NCBI RefSeq assembly: GCF_001642475.1
Contig: NW_019173932.1
Span: 682,001-746,000 of the forward strand
Source of the DNA: Fonsecaea monophora
Taxonomy: Eukaryota > Ascomycota > Eurotiomycetes > Chaetothyriales > Herpotrichiellaceae
DNA length: 64,000 bases
Reading direction: 5' to 3'
Below, in pieces: positions 1-11,578 of the stretch. The position numbers and the translations under genes were made by a program. Numbering within the stretch: position 1 is the stretch's first letter; each line of letters opens with the position of its first letter. The notes below the pieces were generated by a model. The model did no database searches, had not been told where the DNA came from, and saw only the letters and a program-made list of their open reading frames with translations.

Positions 1-121
1 AAAGTGGGCAGCTCCTGTCTGGTCAATTCGAAAATGAACCTGCTGTGACACGTCGTGTCTTCCGTCAACCACCTCCCGCAGCCCACCTGCGGGCTCAAAC
101 CTCACATCCTCAGCCTCGAGG

Positions 122-2123
122 ATGACTCAACAAGACCGCGAGCAGAATGTCATATGGGCTCAAGAGATGCAAGATGACGGCATGGTGGCTGGAGTGGGCG
201 ACGAGGATTTCACAAAATTCCTCGACCTCGACACCGACTTCCAACATTATGCCGCCATGAACAATGGCCACTCCGGCCTCGACACCCCAATGGGTCGTTT
301 GGGATTTGGGAACAGCTCAGCCGATTTGGGTTTCTCTGCTGCCGAACAGATGAGCGTCCATGTAACGCCGACCAGCGACCCAATCGATTACCGCACCCAG
401 CTGTCGACGAACCAGCAGTACGGACAATACCCGCAATATCAGCAAATGCAGATGGCACCACAGTACCATGTGCCTCCTACGCCTGTCAGTGCCGAGATGC
501 ATCCAGGGAAATATGCGCAACAGATGGGAAACAACGGACAGATTCTGTTCGACCACCAACAGGTAACGCGCCGAACGTGCCCAGAGTTGACACTCAAATC
601 TTGCTGACGGTCTCTTCAGGTGTCATTTACCCCTCTGGTCTCTCCTGCGCAAACTCCAATGGACGGCGGATTTACCATGTCCGATTACGGGCTGGCAGAC
701 GAGTTTTTCAGCCCTCTGACGTCTCCTGCGATTGAAGCACAGGCTGCCTTCAGTTCGACCGGAACTACCGCCTCCCCTGTGGATCTCAACGACTTGGGTG
801 TCACGGGAAAATCCATCCCCGCGGGGACGAAGCGGCCCCGACGCAAGGGCAGCAATGCGGCTCGTACACCGGCTCGTAGCGTGAAGCAGTCACCTGCGAT
901 GAAGCCTCAACCCCGTCGACGACATCCCTCATTGACATCTTTGCCTATGGACAAAATCAGAAATATGTTGCCTCAGGGAGCGCTGGGTTCAACACTCCAT
1001 CCATCGGCACCTAATAGCGCTGTGCTCCAGGGAAGCGATGACTCGGTTTCACCTGAACCTTTGTCTGAAGCTGCAATGCGGCCTCCTCCTGTACCTCATC
1101 CAGGCAAATCGCCGCAGTCGGCGGGCAACACTCAGAATACGCAGTCCACCAACCCGGTGACCCCTGCCACGCTGATGAGAATGCCTAGTAACCAATCATT
1201 GCCCATGAAACACATGGAGCATCACGGCCCTCTCCAGGGTGCAGATGAGCCTATGGAGGATATAATGCTACCTGCAGCAGCTGCTTCTACCACGATGTCC
1301 CAGGGGTTACAAAATATTGACATTGGCAAGGGTTCTGTCTCTGGCGAGAACACTCCCACCATTTCCGCGAAATCCGCCAAGATCAGCGCTGCTAGCACGC
1401 CTCGAAGTGCACTGACAAGGGTAACGTCGCAAGAAACATTCGCCAAACCTGGAAAAATTGAAAGCCGGACAGGAGGTCGTGCTAGCAAGAAACGTCAGAG
1501 CACCACCTCTGCAACAATTTCTCCCGCGTTACGACCAAAAATTTCCCCGAGTATAAGTCCATTGGCTCCTGCGGCTGGTAAGTCTCTACGCATACTTGGT
1601 CAGGTACATAGTGAGCTGACTATTGGCAGGTCCGGGTATGTCACATCTTTCAGCGGAGACGAGCGCATTATATCTTGCCTCGAAGTCAAATTATCAAAAC
1701 ATACTCGAGGGCACACATCTTCCGGGAGTTTCGTATCCCGAGACCTTGGCTGAAAACTTGACGTCGAAGCGAACGTCGCACAAAATCGCCGAGCAGGGCC
1801 GCCGGAATAGAATCAATCTTGCATTGAAAGAAATCGAGGCACTCCTGCCCGCGTCCATCCTCGTGGCCAACAACAAGAAAGACAAAGCATCCAAAGACGA
1901 GAACGAGGACGGAGAGTCATCGGCAACCGCGACATCTAAGCCCACAGCGCCTGGACAAGGTACAAGCAAGGCGAGCACGGTTGAAATGGCTATTGTCTAC
2001 ATCAAGAGCTTACAAAACGAATTAAAAGAGACCAAAGAGCGACTTGAGGTGGCTGAGAAGAAAGCTGCCGAAGTGAGCAACAGGGAGAGCAGTACAGAAT
2101 GCCAAGGCACTTTGGAAGAGTAG
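122..2123 (+). CDS. nuc-1: bHLH transcription factor, NUC-1/Pho4 type (phosphate acquisition regulator)
   Basis: Three exons, 122-562, 620-1577 and 1630-2123, join in frame to 630 residues. The start is the first ATG after an in-frame stop at position 35. About 510 residues of Ser/Pro/Gln-rich, probably disordered sequence precede a C-terminal bHLH. The basic region (about 515-527) reads TSHKIAEQGRRNR, with H517, E521 and R525 in the His-Glu-Arg pattern that reads CACGTG E-boxes. Helix 1 is followed by an unusually long acidic and Ser/Thr-rich loop (about 547-582), then helix 2 (VEMAIVYIKSLQNEL) running into a coiled coil. The basic-region sequence and long loop resemble fungal NUC-1/PalcA/Pho4, which activate phosphatase and phosphate transporter genes under phosphate starvation. 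The family call is firm; the phosphate role is inferred from family. Confidence 0.8.
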
Positions 2124-2908
2124 GACGTATAGAGAACGACCCCAGAGTTTTGGTTATGGCTTAATGGCGTGATGGGTTTATGAGTTCCAGACCGCAACGA
2201 AGGATAAATCTTCTCCAGGAGGCAGCAGGACTTGAATGTCTAGTCGGGTTTTGGGGGAATGAAAGGAAGTATAGGGATTGCTAATCTTGTGATATATGCA
2301 GAATCGATAGATAGTTCTGATTCTACCAAACCATCTTGCGCATCAACAATGACGGATGGGTGGGTGGTTGTTTGGCTATGCTTTTATATGCATGCATTGA
2401 AAGCACGGTATGGGTGCTGCTCAAAAAAGGGAATGTGAATATCAATTGTGAGTCTCTTTACCAATTTACGCGCAAGTCACATTGTATGACTAGAGACTAC
2501 CTTCCTCTCCGGAGCACGATTAGAGAGCTAGACAGACACACACAAATCCAAGGTCTCTGGTCCCCGCAGGCTTGTTCGAGCACCGAACACTGTGGAAGAT
2601 ACGAGGACAGACGGGCGGCTCCTCAAGGCTGCAAGATTCGAGAAGGCTCGTTCACCAGCCTATGGTGGCCAGGCAACGCCTTGCTGGTGGGTCGATTTGG
2701 CGGATTTTTGTCTGACAGAAAGGGCCGACAGTGGCGGCGAGGCGGGCCTTAGGCTGTTGTCAAAGGTATTGGTTAAAGACAACAGTAGACCCATTGCTTG
2801 TGAGATTAGAAGCCCTAACCCTGGACCTCTGAATGGTGAAGCAAACATTTTAGGTCGGCTGGATGGGCTCAACAGGCAAATAAGCCTTCTGCAAGCACTC
2901 GATATCAA

Positions 2909-2916
2909 GAATCTTC
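2909..2916. promoter_or_regulatory. Candidate heat shock element (GAAnnTTC)
   Basis: GAATCTTC is a perfect two-unit inverted HSF half-site pair, about 490 bp upstream of the hsp90 start codon. A full element needs three units and the third is not in register here, so this is suggestive only. Confidence 0.35.
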
Positions 2917-2923
2917 TGGCTTT

Positions 2924-2954
2924 CTGTCAGACGCACTGGCTTTTCGTCTGACAG
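2924..2954. repeat. Inverted repeat CTGTCAGACG / CGTCTGACAG upstream of hsp90
   Basis: Two perfect 10 bp arms, 2924-2933 and 2945-2954, flank an 11 nt spacer. A third copy of GTCTGACAG lies at 2710-2718, so the motif occurs three times within 250 bp. It could bind a dimeric factor or form a hairpin. Its function is unknown. Confidence 0.7.
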
Positions 2955-3024
2955 CGCTTATTCAAGGTGCGGGCCTGCGTCTTGGCAATGGACGCTGTGG
3001 GGGCATTCACTGCAGAGGAAAAAA

Positions 3025-3042
3025 GAACCATATGGAAGCTCC
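3025..3042. promoter_or_regulatory. Imperfect heat shock element
   Basis: GAA units at 3025 and 3035 lie exactly 10 bp apart, and a TCC at 3040 is a one-mismatch TTC in register. This gap-type arrangement sits about 25 bp upstream of the TATA box at 3067-3071, a typical HSF site position. Confidence 0.4.
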
Positions 3043-3064
3043 CCCAGGGTTGACTGCGGCTAAG

Positions 3065-3073
3065 TTTATAAGG
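3065..3073 (+). promoter_or_regulatory. TATA box of hsp90
   Basis: TTTATAAGG, followed about 30-60 bp downstream by pyrimidine-rich sequence typical of fungal transcription starts. This is the strongest TATA element between the bHLH gene and hsp90. Confidence 0.55.
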
Positions 3074-3405
3074 CATAAACACTTTCCAGCCTTCCCTTCC
3101 TTTCCTCAGACCATCACACTGAAATTTTCTTCCACTCTTACTCCCACTTTAATAGGACAGTCTGCTCACCTGTCTCTTGAACACGACCACATTATTCCTG
3201 TAAGTTGAACCCCCATCATACCTGTCCGCATTGATCCAGTGCTGCCTGCCTCAATTGACGCTGGCTTCTCCAATTGCGCCGTCGCCTGTAGCAAGGGAGA
3301 CCGGGTTTGCAAGCCTGCACTTGGTTCAGCCCAGACTCATCCTCATTTCATCTGTACTGACTTCTCCTCCCACAGACCTCCTCTCTTACAGACAATACCG
3401 CAGCC

Positions 3406-5572
3406 ATGGCCTCTGAAAGCTTCGAGTTTCAGGCTGAAATCTCCCAACTCCTCTCCCTCATTATCAACACCGTCTACTCCAACAAAGAGATCTTCCTCCG
3501 AGAACTGATCTCCAATGCCTCGGATGCTCTTGACAAGATCCGATATGAGGCCCTCTCAGATCCCAGCAAGCTGGACTCTGGCAAGGACCTCAGAATCGAC
3601 ATCATCCCAGACAAAGAGTCCAAGACCCTCACCATCCGTGATACTGGTATTGGCATGACCAAGGCTGTAAGTTCTCCCCCTTTGACGCCGGAATACAAGT
3701 ACCGTGACTGACCATTCTCAATAGGATCTCGTCAACAACCTCGGAACCATTGCCAGGTCAGGTACTAAGCAGTTCATGGAAGCCTTGACTGCGGGTGCCG
3801 ATATCTCCATGATTGGTCAATTCGGTGTCGGTTTCTACTCAGCTTACCTAGTCGCCGACAAGGTAACTGTCGTGTCAAAACACAATGACGACGAACAATA
3901 CATCTGGGAGTCCAGCGCAGGTGGTACTTTCACCATCACCCACGATGAGAGCGGCGAGCCTCTTGGTCGTGGCACCAAGATCATTCTCCACCTCAAGGAC
4001 GAGCAAACCGACTACCTGAACGAGTCCAAGATCAAGGAAGTTGTGAAGAAGCACTCTGAATTCATCTCCTACCCCATCTACCTCCACGTCCTCAAGGAGA
4101 CCGAGAAAGAGGTTCCTGATGAGGATGCTGAAGAGGTTGAGGAGGATGAGGAGAAGAAGGCCAAGATTGAAGAAGTTGATGACGACGAAGAGGACAAAGA
4201 GAAGAAGCCCAAGACCAAGAAGGTCAAGGAGTCCAAGATTGAAGAAGAGGAGCTCAACAAGACCAAGCCCATCTGGACTCGCAACCCCTCCGACATCACC
4301 CAAGAAGAGTATGCTTCCTTCTACAAATCTCTCTCCAACGATTGGGAAGACCATTTGGCAGTGAAGCACTTCTCCGTCGAGGGTCAGCTCGAGTTCCGCG
4401 CAATCCTCTTCGTCCCCAAGCGTGCTCCATTCGATCTCTTCGAGACCAAAAAGACCAAGAACAACATCAAGCTCTATGTTCGACGCGTCTTCATCACCGA
4501 CGATGCCACTGACTTGATTCCCGAATGGCTCGGCTTTATCAAGGGTGTCGTCGACTCGGAGGATTTGCCGCTCAACCTGTCCCGTGAGACTCTGCAACAG
4601 AACAAGATCATGAAGGTCATTAAGAAGAACATCGTCAAGAAGTGCCTCGAGCTCTTCAACGAGATCGCCGAAGACCGTGAGCAGTTCGACAAGTTCTACT
4701 CTGCCTTCAGCAAGAACATCAAGCTCGGCATCCACGAGGACTCGCAGAACCGCCAGTCCCTTGCCAAGCTCCTCCGATTCCAGTCCACCAAGTCTGGCGA
4801 AGAGGCCACTTCGCTCACTGACTATGTCACCCGCATGCAAGAGCACCAGAAGCAAATCTACTACATCACGGGTGAATCCATCAAGGCCGTGCAGAAATCA
4901 CCCTTCCTTGACTCTCTCAAGGAGAAGAATTTCGAGGTCTTGTTCTTGGTTGACCCGATTGACGAATATGCCATGACGCAACTTAAAGAGTTTGATGGCA
5001 AGAAGCTCGTCGACATCACCAAGGACTTCGAGATGGAAGAGACCGAGGAGGAGAAGAAGGAGCGCGAAAAGGAGGAGAAGGAGTTTGAGGGTCTGGCCAA
5101 GAGCCTGAAGAACATCCTCGGCGATAAGGTTGAGAAGGTTGTTGTCTCTCACAAACTCGTCGGCTCTCCTTGCGCTATCCGAACCGGCCAATTCGGTTGG
5201 TCTGCCAACATGGAGCGTATCATGAAGGCACAGGCACTGCGCGATACTTCCATGTCTTCTTACATGTCCTCAAAGAAGACATTCGAGATTTCGCCCAAGT
5301 CACCCATCATTCGTGAGCTCAAGAAGAAGGTCGAGACTGATGGCGAGAACGACCGTACCGTCAAGTCCATCACCCAGCTTCTCTTTGAGACCTCTCTGCT
5401 CGTCTCCGGTTTCACCATTGAAGAGCCCGCCAGCTTCGCCGAGCGCATTCACAAGCTTGTGTCCCTTGGTCTGAATGTGGATGAAGAAGCAGAGACTGCC
5501 GAGGAGAAGGCCGCTGAAGAAGCCCCTGCTGCTGAGGGAGCTGGCGAGAGCGCCATGGAAGAGGTCGACTAG
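3406..5572 (+). CDS. hsp90: Molecular chaperone Hsp90
   Basis: Two exons, 3406-3666 and 3725-5572, encode 702 residues, the usual cytosolic Hsp90 length. The N-terminal GHKL ATPase is evident from RELISNASDALDKIRYE, DTGIGMT and GQFGVGFYSAYLVAD. A long Glu/Lys-rich charged linker follows (about residues 210-260). The middle domain carries NLSRETLQQN, whose arginine contacts the ATP gamma-phosphate in this family. The C-terminal dimerisation domain ends in MEEVD, the docking peptide for TPR co-chaperones, so this is the cytosolic and not the ER or mitochondrial form. It folds kinases, receptors and transcription factors in an ATP-driven cycle. The promoter has heat-shock-element-like motifs, consistent with HSF control. 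The single early intron is typical of fungal hsp90 genes. Confidence 0.97.
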
Positions 5573-6406
5573 ACAGTTTCTCCCACGGCATAGATGTTCC
5601 ATCGACGAGATCTCAAATATTCTTGAGCGACGGTCTTTGTGTCATCCCTATTGGCGTTCCGGTGTCAGACAGACGTGGTTGCCCTCGCCATGTTTTTTCT
5701 TTCAGCGATATCCCGGCAGTGAGTGGAAATGGATTGGGAAAGACTAGTGATGGGAAGGCTTGCAACGACCACCTAAAAGCGGACCAGGACATTAATGGAA
5801 GAAGAATGGGTTAAGCAGTGAGCATATCTTGATGGTTGTGGTCACAGCTTCCTGTATTCCATAGTTCCAATTGATTGCATGATTAGATGAACCCGTTTTC
5901 AATCTTCCTTGTTTAGAGGCCCAATCTGTAGAATTGGTCATTGGCCGTGTCTATACGTTAAGAGGTTGTTCACGCCATCCTCGTGCCTCGCTTTGTACCT
6001 CGCAGGTTTGTAGATATGCGGCCAAGTGAGGGCGGGCGCCAAGCGACCTTCTCCGGACCCCTGCACCAGCTGCTGCTTGTCCCCAAGAGGAAATTCCGCA
6101 AATCGCAATGGAACATGCTGTCCACTCTGATGCTGCTTCGCTTTCACCACCTTTGACAGACTGGCAATCCACGAGCAAAATGTCGCCGTCTGCCGATATG
6201 ACAAGCATTCCACTATCCTGATAAACTATTTATATTGCCTACCCGAGTACCTCGTACTGACTCCGTTCACCCGCTCCGGAGGCGCTGTGCGCTCGCCCCC
6301 CTTCAGCCTCCTCTCCCTGTGCCCTCCCACCTATTACGCATACACTGCTGGCAAAAGATCTTTCCTTCCTACCCAGCAACTCTCCCTTACGATATAATAA
6401 TCGACT
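5573..6406. other. Intergenic between hsp90 and erv46
   Basis: This holds the hsp90 3' region, which is AT-richer to about 5930, and the erv46 upstream region. Pyrimidine-rich sequence at 6285-6400 precedes the erv46 ATG. No gene seen. Confidence 0.5.
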
Positions 6407-7827
6407 ATGGCCGTCAAATCGCGGTTTCACCGGCTAGACGCGTTTACAAAGACTGTCGAAGATGCGAGGGTGCGGACGACCTCCGGTGGTATCGTGACGA
6501 TTGCCTCGATCCTTATTATTCTCTACTTGGTGTGGGGAGAATGGAGCGACTACAGGAAGATTCTGGTTATGCCAGAGCTGATTGTGGACAAGGGACGAGG
6601 TAGGAAACCCCCGAATCCAGGGTCGACAGTCGCAGGTGTTATTTTAGAGGAAGATACACAAATCGAGGTGCAGTTGCTGACCTGGTGTTTGCGGTCTACG
6701 TAGGCGAAAAGATGGAAATCCACCTCAACATCTCCTTTCCTCGCATCCCTTGCGAACTCCTCACTCTCGATGTCATGGACGTCTCGGGCGAGCAACAGAC
6801 GGGCGTCGTCCACGGTGTCAACAAAGTACGCCTTTCCTCCATCGCCGAGGGTTCCAAGGTCCTCGACACAACCGCCCTGGTCCTGCATAACGAGCAAGAC
6901 AACGCCGCCCACCTGGATCCAGATTACTGCGGCTCCTGTTACTCGGCCCCTCCGCCGGCCAATGCCTCGAAGCCGGGCTGCTGCAACACGTGCGACGAAG
7001 TGCGCGAAGCCTATGCCTCCAACAGCTGGGCGTTTGGACGGGGCGAGGGCGTGGAACAATGCGAACGGGAAGGTTACGGTGAAAGACTCGACGCACAGCG
7101 CCAGGAGGGGTGTCGTATCGAGGGCGTCCTCCGGGTGAACAAAGTCGTGGGAAATTTCCACATTGCACCCGGTCGCAGCTTCTCCAATGGAAACATGCAC
7201 GTGCACGACTTGAACAATTACTTCGACACGCCTGTCGAGGGTGGACACACGTTTACACATGAAATCCACTCGCTGAGATTCGGCCCGCAGCTGAGCGATG
7301 ATGATAGGGGAGTAACGGCGAAGTGGAGTGATCATCACCATGCGAATCCTTTGGACGGCGTGAAGCAGGAGACGGGGGAGCCGGGGTTCAACTTTATGTA
7401 TTTCATCAAGGTGGTGAGTACGAGTTATCTGCCGCTCGGGTGGGATGAGGATCGGAGTGTGAAACAGCACTCGTCCCTCGCGGATCTGATACCGCTGGGA
7501 ATGCAGGGCAAGGGCGCCGGGAGCCAGGGCTCGATCGAGACGCATCAGTACTCTGTCACATCACACAAGAGATCTCTGAGCGGTGGAAATGATGCGGCCG
7601 AGGGACACAAGGAGAGACTACACGCGCATGGAGGGATCCCCGGCGTCTTCTTCAGTTACGACATCTCCCCGATGAAGGTGATCAACCGCGAGGCGAGGCC
7701 CAAGACCTTTGCCAACTTTTTGACGGGTGTTTGCGCGGTTGTGGGAGGGACGCTGACGGTGGCGGCCGCGATTGATAGGGGACTGTACGAAGGGAGCACG
7801 AGGTTGAAGAAAGTTCATCAGGGGTGA
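6407..7827 (+). CDS. ERV46: COPII vesicle cargo receptor Erv46 (ERGIC3 family)
   Basis: Two exons, 6407-6599 and 6704-7827, give 438 residues. Layout is that of the Erv41/Erv46/ERGIC family: a short cytosolic N terminus, a first membrane segment at about 26-46 (GGIVTIASILIILYLVW), a large lumenal domain, and a second membrane segment near the C terminus (NFLTGVCAVVGGTLTVAAAI) followed by a short tail with a dilysine. The lumenal part has the family's Cys pairs (CGSC and CCNTC). LELTLDVMDVSG-like and RVNKVVGNFHIAPG-like stretches match Erv46 better than Erv41. The protein cycles between ER and Golgi in a complex with Erv41 and retrieves escaped ER residents. No Erv41 is present in the window. 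Confidence 0.93.
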
Positions 7828-9906
7828 CATATAGAGAGAGAGAGAGAGAGTAGAGTGATCCTTTTGGGAGGAAAATATGACGGAGCCATTTTGCATCCAG
7901 CATGGGCGTTGTATGGTAGCATTGCCTGCGCGGACACACGGCAGAAACGTGTGCCTATATCCAAAGAAAAGAAAACGGGCTTTTTGACTCCTTTTTCTTG
8001 AAATATTGGGCCAAAATAAGACGGCCAGTTCGAGTTCGAGCACTCGAAGTCCCAGTGTCCGATTCTTTCCTAGCCCTCCTTTGCCCTTTTCCTGGGGTTG
8101 TGCGTTCCCTCTTCACGTTCAGCACGACCACCTAGCCTAGAATGCCACAAAAGATGGGTTAGCAAAGACGATTCATAAAGGATATAGAGTGATCTTTTTT
8201 TGACCCGCAGAGTGAAGCAACAGAAGAAGAGGAAGAGAACAAAGACTTTGTCTCTATTCTTCCTTTCTTTTTGTATTCAGAAAAACCAGTTTCTAAGCAT
8301 CGACGCCACGCAAGACCCCTCCCGCAAGAAGAAGCAAAAAAAAAACATTTGACGATGCTTTTTTTTTGGTTCTTTCCTCTTCCGTCCTCCCCTTTCCCAA
8401 AAAGGAAGGGGTTTGGGTTAGAAGATGAAGCGGGGGGTTTTTGCGAGCATTCCTTTTCCGGCTCTTCCTAATGCCGTGAGGTTTGTTGTTCATCATGTTT
8501 TGGCTTTGGAGGGATTGAAGAAAGAAGGGGGGCACAGGGAGGATTTTGTGCGAGGTGATGAAGGAGACATACACACACCACACCCACGCTGGAGGAAGGG
8601 GAGAAACGTACCTCACCAGAAGGATTCCTTTACGGTCGCCCCTCGAGGTCAATTTCACATAGGTGATTGGTTGTCCAGATGGCCATCCGACAAGAAAATA
8701 CAAGGCGTTGCATGTTTCAAGATACGTGGCGATCAAGGCCCTCAAAGGTGCGTGATGGAAGTTGTGGTGAAATGCAGAGAAGATGAATTTATGAGGTGCC
8801 TCTTTTTAATGCTGAATATTGGCTTTGCCTCATTAGGAAAGGTCGTTTTTGTTCTTGATCTAACCTGTTTCAGCATACGTCAATAGACGGTATGTAAGGG
8901 AATTTGAACATGCACGACATGTCATGCTTGTCTTGTCCTCTGCCGTTGCTTGAGAGGTTGTCGATGGCGTTGTCGAAAGAGTGAGGATACTTCTTTTCAA
9001 TTTCCCCCAACCAGAAGATGATACTGTCGTCTCGAGCCACGCCAACTGCAGTTGGACGACTGTACGATATCCTTCGTCCGCGACTCGTTGCTCTCAGCCA
9101 GACTTCCAAGTTCTCATTCCAGAACCTCCCTGCTTTCTAGCTGTGCTCCGACGTCTTACTAACCCACTCTATAGCCACAATATCATCGGCAGGAGCTTAA
9201 AGAGGCATCTCAACCCCGTCCTTGTCGCCTGCCGAGTAACAAGTCAACCCAGTCAGCGGGAGCACAGGAGCGATTCGAGCTTCGGCTCTACACACACGGC
9301 GCTCGTGTTCCACTTGCGAGACATCAGAAAAGCATGACAGCATCTGGTAGTACTTTAAGTCTCAAGCGACTTACGAGTCGACCAGTGCTTTTGACCTTTT
9401 TCTGCCGACATTGCGGAATGAAAAGTGGCGGGCTAGGTAGGCAGTACGCCAGAAACAAGAAACCTCACACTCCCTTAACATAACGGTGAGAAGATTTCAT
9501 TGTTGGGGCTAATGTACTCACGGCCCCCCCGTTATGACTGTGCATACTTGATACGGGTTGCACTTTCACCCAGGCGACCCCGCGCCCGATATTTAACCAA
9601 GGTTTTACCAAATGCATCGAGTAGCCTAGGTCCAGCGGCACTACCGGCGGATAGCGGGGAGGAGGTCGCCTCTGAAGCCAAAGAAGCGAGGTATCTTTGA
9701 AACGGTCTATGGGGCCTGAAATACTCCTATAAGTACGACGCAAGGATACGGGTATCACAGAAGAAGAGGGCAGCTTGTGTTGACAGCCAAGAGACTCTCT
9801 CAGGAAGAATATAGAAGTCGCTCTTATTCAGCTTGGATGTGTCGAGGCAACCAGAATTGACATCCACGCAGAGAACAGTTGCGTCGCATAATACGTCGCC
9901 GTCACG
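7828..9906. other. 2 kb intergenic region
   Basis: No convincing gene. The open frames here lack family resemblance and splice-linked partners. Poly(A) and poly(T) runs occur at 8330-8372, and mixed pyrimidine/purine sequence follows. The segment just before 9907 must contain the promoter of the dehydrogenase gene. Confidence 0.45.
7833..7850 (+). repeat. (AG)9 microsatellite
   Basis: Nine uninterrupted AG units immediately after the erv46 stop codon, presumably in its 3' UTR. Confidence 0.9.
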
Positions 9907-10945
9907 ATGAACGGGCATTTGGATGCATCCAGCCTGAAGGACAGGTCAGTCATTGTCACAGGTAATTCCTCGTCAGCGCATTCTGTCATATCAAAACCCT
10001 GATGAAAACTACAAGGAGGGGCTTCTGGCATCGGCCTCGCAGCCGTCACACGCTTCGCGGAAGGTGGAGCCTATGTCACCATCGCAGACGTTCAAGATGC
10101 TCTCGGAAACAAAGCGGCTGCTGATCTCAACGCCAAGGGCTGTCATGTCTCCTTCGTCCACTGTGACACAACCGACTGGGAATCGAGTGTGGCGGCATTC
10201 AAACATGCTGCTTCCTTTGGGCCAAACAAATCTCTGGACGTCGCCTTGCTGAATGCTGGTGTAGGAGGCGACAGAGGTAGCTTGACAGACCAAGTGCTGG
10301 CAGCTCCTGAGCCTTCATTGGATCCCGACGTTATTCCAACCCGTCCGAGCCGCAAAGGAGCCGCTGTGAACTTCCTGGGAGTATATGACAATTGCTGGTT
10401 GGCGTTGCACTATATGCGTCTGCCCTCGCAGGTCGAACCAACAACCAACACACCGCAAAAATCAATAATCCTTACTGCTTCTCTGGCAGCTTATGCTGAC
10501 ATGCCGGCCTCTTCTGATTATAATGCTTCAAAATGTGAGTACACTTCTCTGTTGAACAGTTGCATGAGAACTTTGACACTGACTCAGTGTGATAGTTGGC
10601 GTCCGAGGCCTTTTCCGAGGGCTCCGACATACAACTGCTGCGCTCAATGTCCGTGTCAACCTGCTCGCGCCTTACTGGATCAACACGCCCCTCGTTCAGT
10701 CAGCCCTGCCCGCGTTGGAGGCAAGAGGGTTGAAGCCAGGTCAAGGATTGTCGTGGGCTAGCATCGATGATGTGGTCGATGCCATAGTTAGATCCGCTAC
10801 GGACCCGAGTGTTGGCGGTAAAGCTTGGGCGATTTGGCCAGAAGGCTACATTGACATGGGAGAGGACGAGGCTGGGGGGTGGGCAGGCGATCATTTGAGG
10901 AAGCACTGGGAAATCCAGAGACAGAAGGGTGATAACATGCTGTAA
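9907..10945 (+). CDS. Short-chain dehydrogenase/reductase (classical SDR)
   Basis: Three exons, 9907-9961, 10016-10534 and 10596-10945, rebuild a 307-residue NAD(P)-dependent oxidoreductase; no single frame shows the whole protein. The first splice assembles the dinucleotide-binding motif TGGASGIG at residues 18-25. LLNAGVG is the NNAG-type structural motif. The active-site serine lies in ILTASLAAY, and the catalytic Tyr187/Lys191 pair (YNASK) is followed by the second splice, which restores KFGVRG. NLLAPYWINTP matches the SDR C-terminal substrate loop. ATIAD after the second strand suggests NAD rather than NADP preference. It looks closest to the 15-hydroxyprostaglandin-dehydrogenase-like SDRs. 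Substrate unknown; no pathway neighbours. Confidence 0.88.
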
Positions 10946-11578
10946 GAGTTAGAGAGTCCCCGTCCCGGCCCGACCTTGTCTTGATGGATCCTGCGGGTAA
11001 GGAGTGCGAGGCAGGCCGTGGTTCCCGTGAGCTGGAGGAAGACCACTAGGTAGTTACCGTCCGCACACAAGTTCTATTTTGAATCAGAACGTTATTCGCT
11101 GTCCATCATCGTAGATCGGATTTCTCATCAGCCGAAGGTGCGAAGTGCACAGGACTACCTAAGCGAGTGGATAGATGAAGAACCCCACCACATCGCGATG
11201 CAGGATCATTGAATATGCATAGGAAAGAAACGTGGTCAAATATCGTGGTCCACAAATACACAGAGATACAAGTACTGACGTAGGAATGTTGGCTGAGAAG
11301 TGTGGCTCGGGAAGAGTCGATCTTTGGTTGATCCTTGTCGCAAGTCAACGGGCAAAGTCCGGTTAATTAAACAACCCAACATGTCTAATGTGGCATTTCC
11401 ACATGCGGCACTCTGATGTCGACCAGTTTTCCCATTCCTCACACTTTGAGCGCCTGCATTTGGGCTATAGCCTTGTTTCGCTCTAGTTTTCGGCTTTTCT
11501 AGTTTCAAGCACAGGCGCAAGATTGCCGGCCAGTGAAGCACTTACGTGGGCGAAAAGAACCCCGTTCTCGCAGCCCAT
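10946..11578. other. Intergenic between SDR and cog4
   Basis: No gene seen. An in-frame open stretch on the minus strand near 11236-11541 has no recognisable features. Confidence 0.5.

Larger units (their letters stand above)
2124..3405. other. Intergenic: bHLH 3' region and hsp90 promoter/leader
   Basis: No supported gene. The distal part is the bHLH 3' flank. The proximal part holds repeated GTCTGACAG motifs, heat-shock-element candidates and a TATA box at 3067-3071. The transcribed leader may contain a 5' UTR intron: a GTAAGTT donor lies near 3200, and pyrimidine-rich acceptors ending in CAG lie near 3375-3392, just before the hsp90 ATG. Confidence 0.6.

Noticed and set aside
3875..4855. 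326-codon minus-strand ORF opposite hsp90
   Set aside because: It lies entirely antisense to a highly conserved coding sequence and is Leu/Val/Asp-rich, as expected from the reverse complement of Lys/Glu-rich codons.
6550..7545. 331-codon minus-strand ORF opposite erv46
   Set aside because: Shadow frame of the Erv46 exon; no family features.
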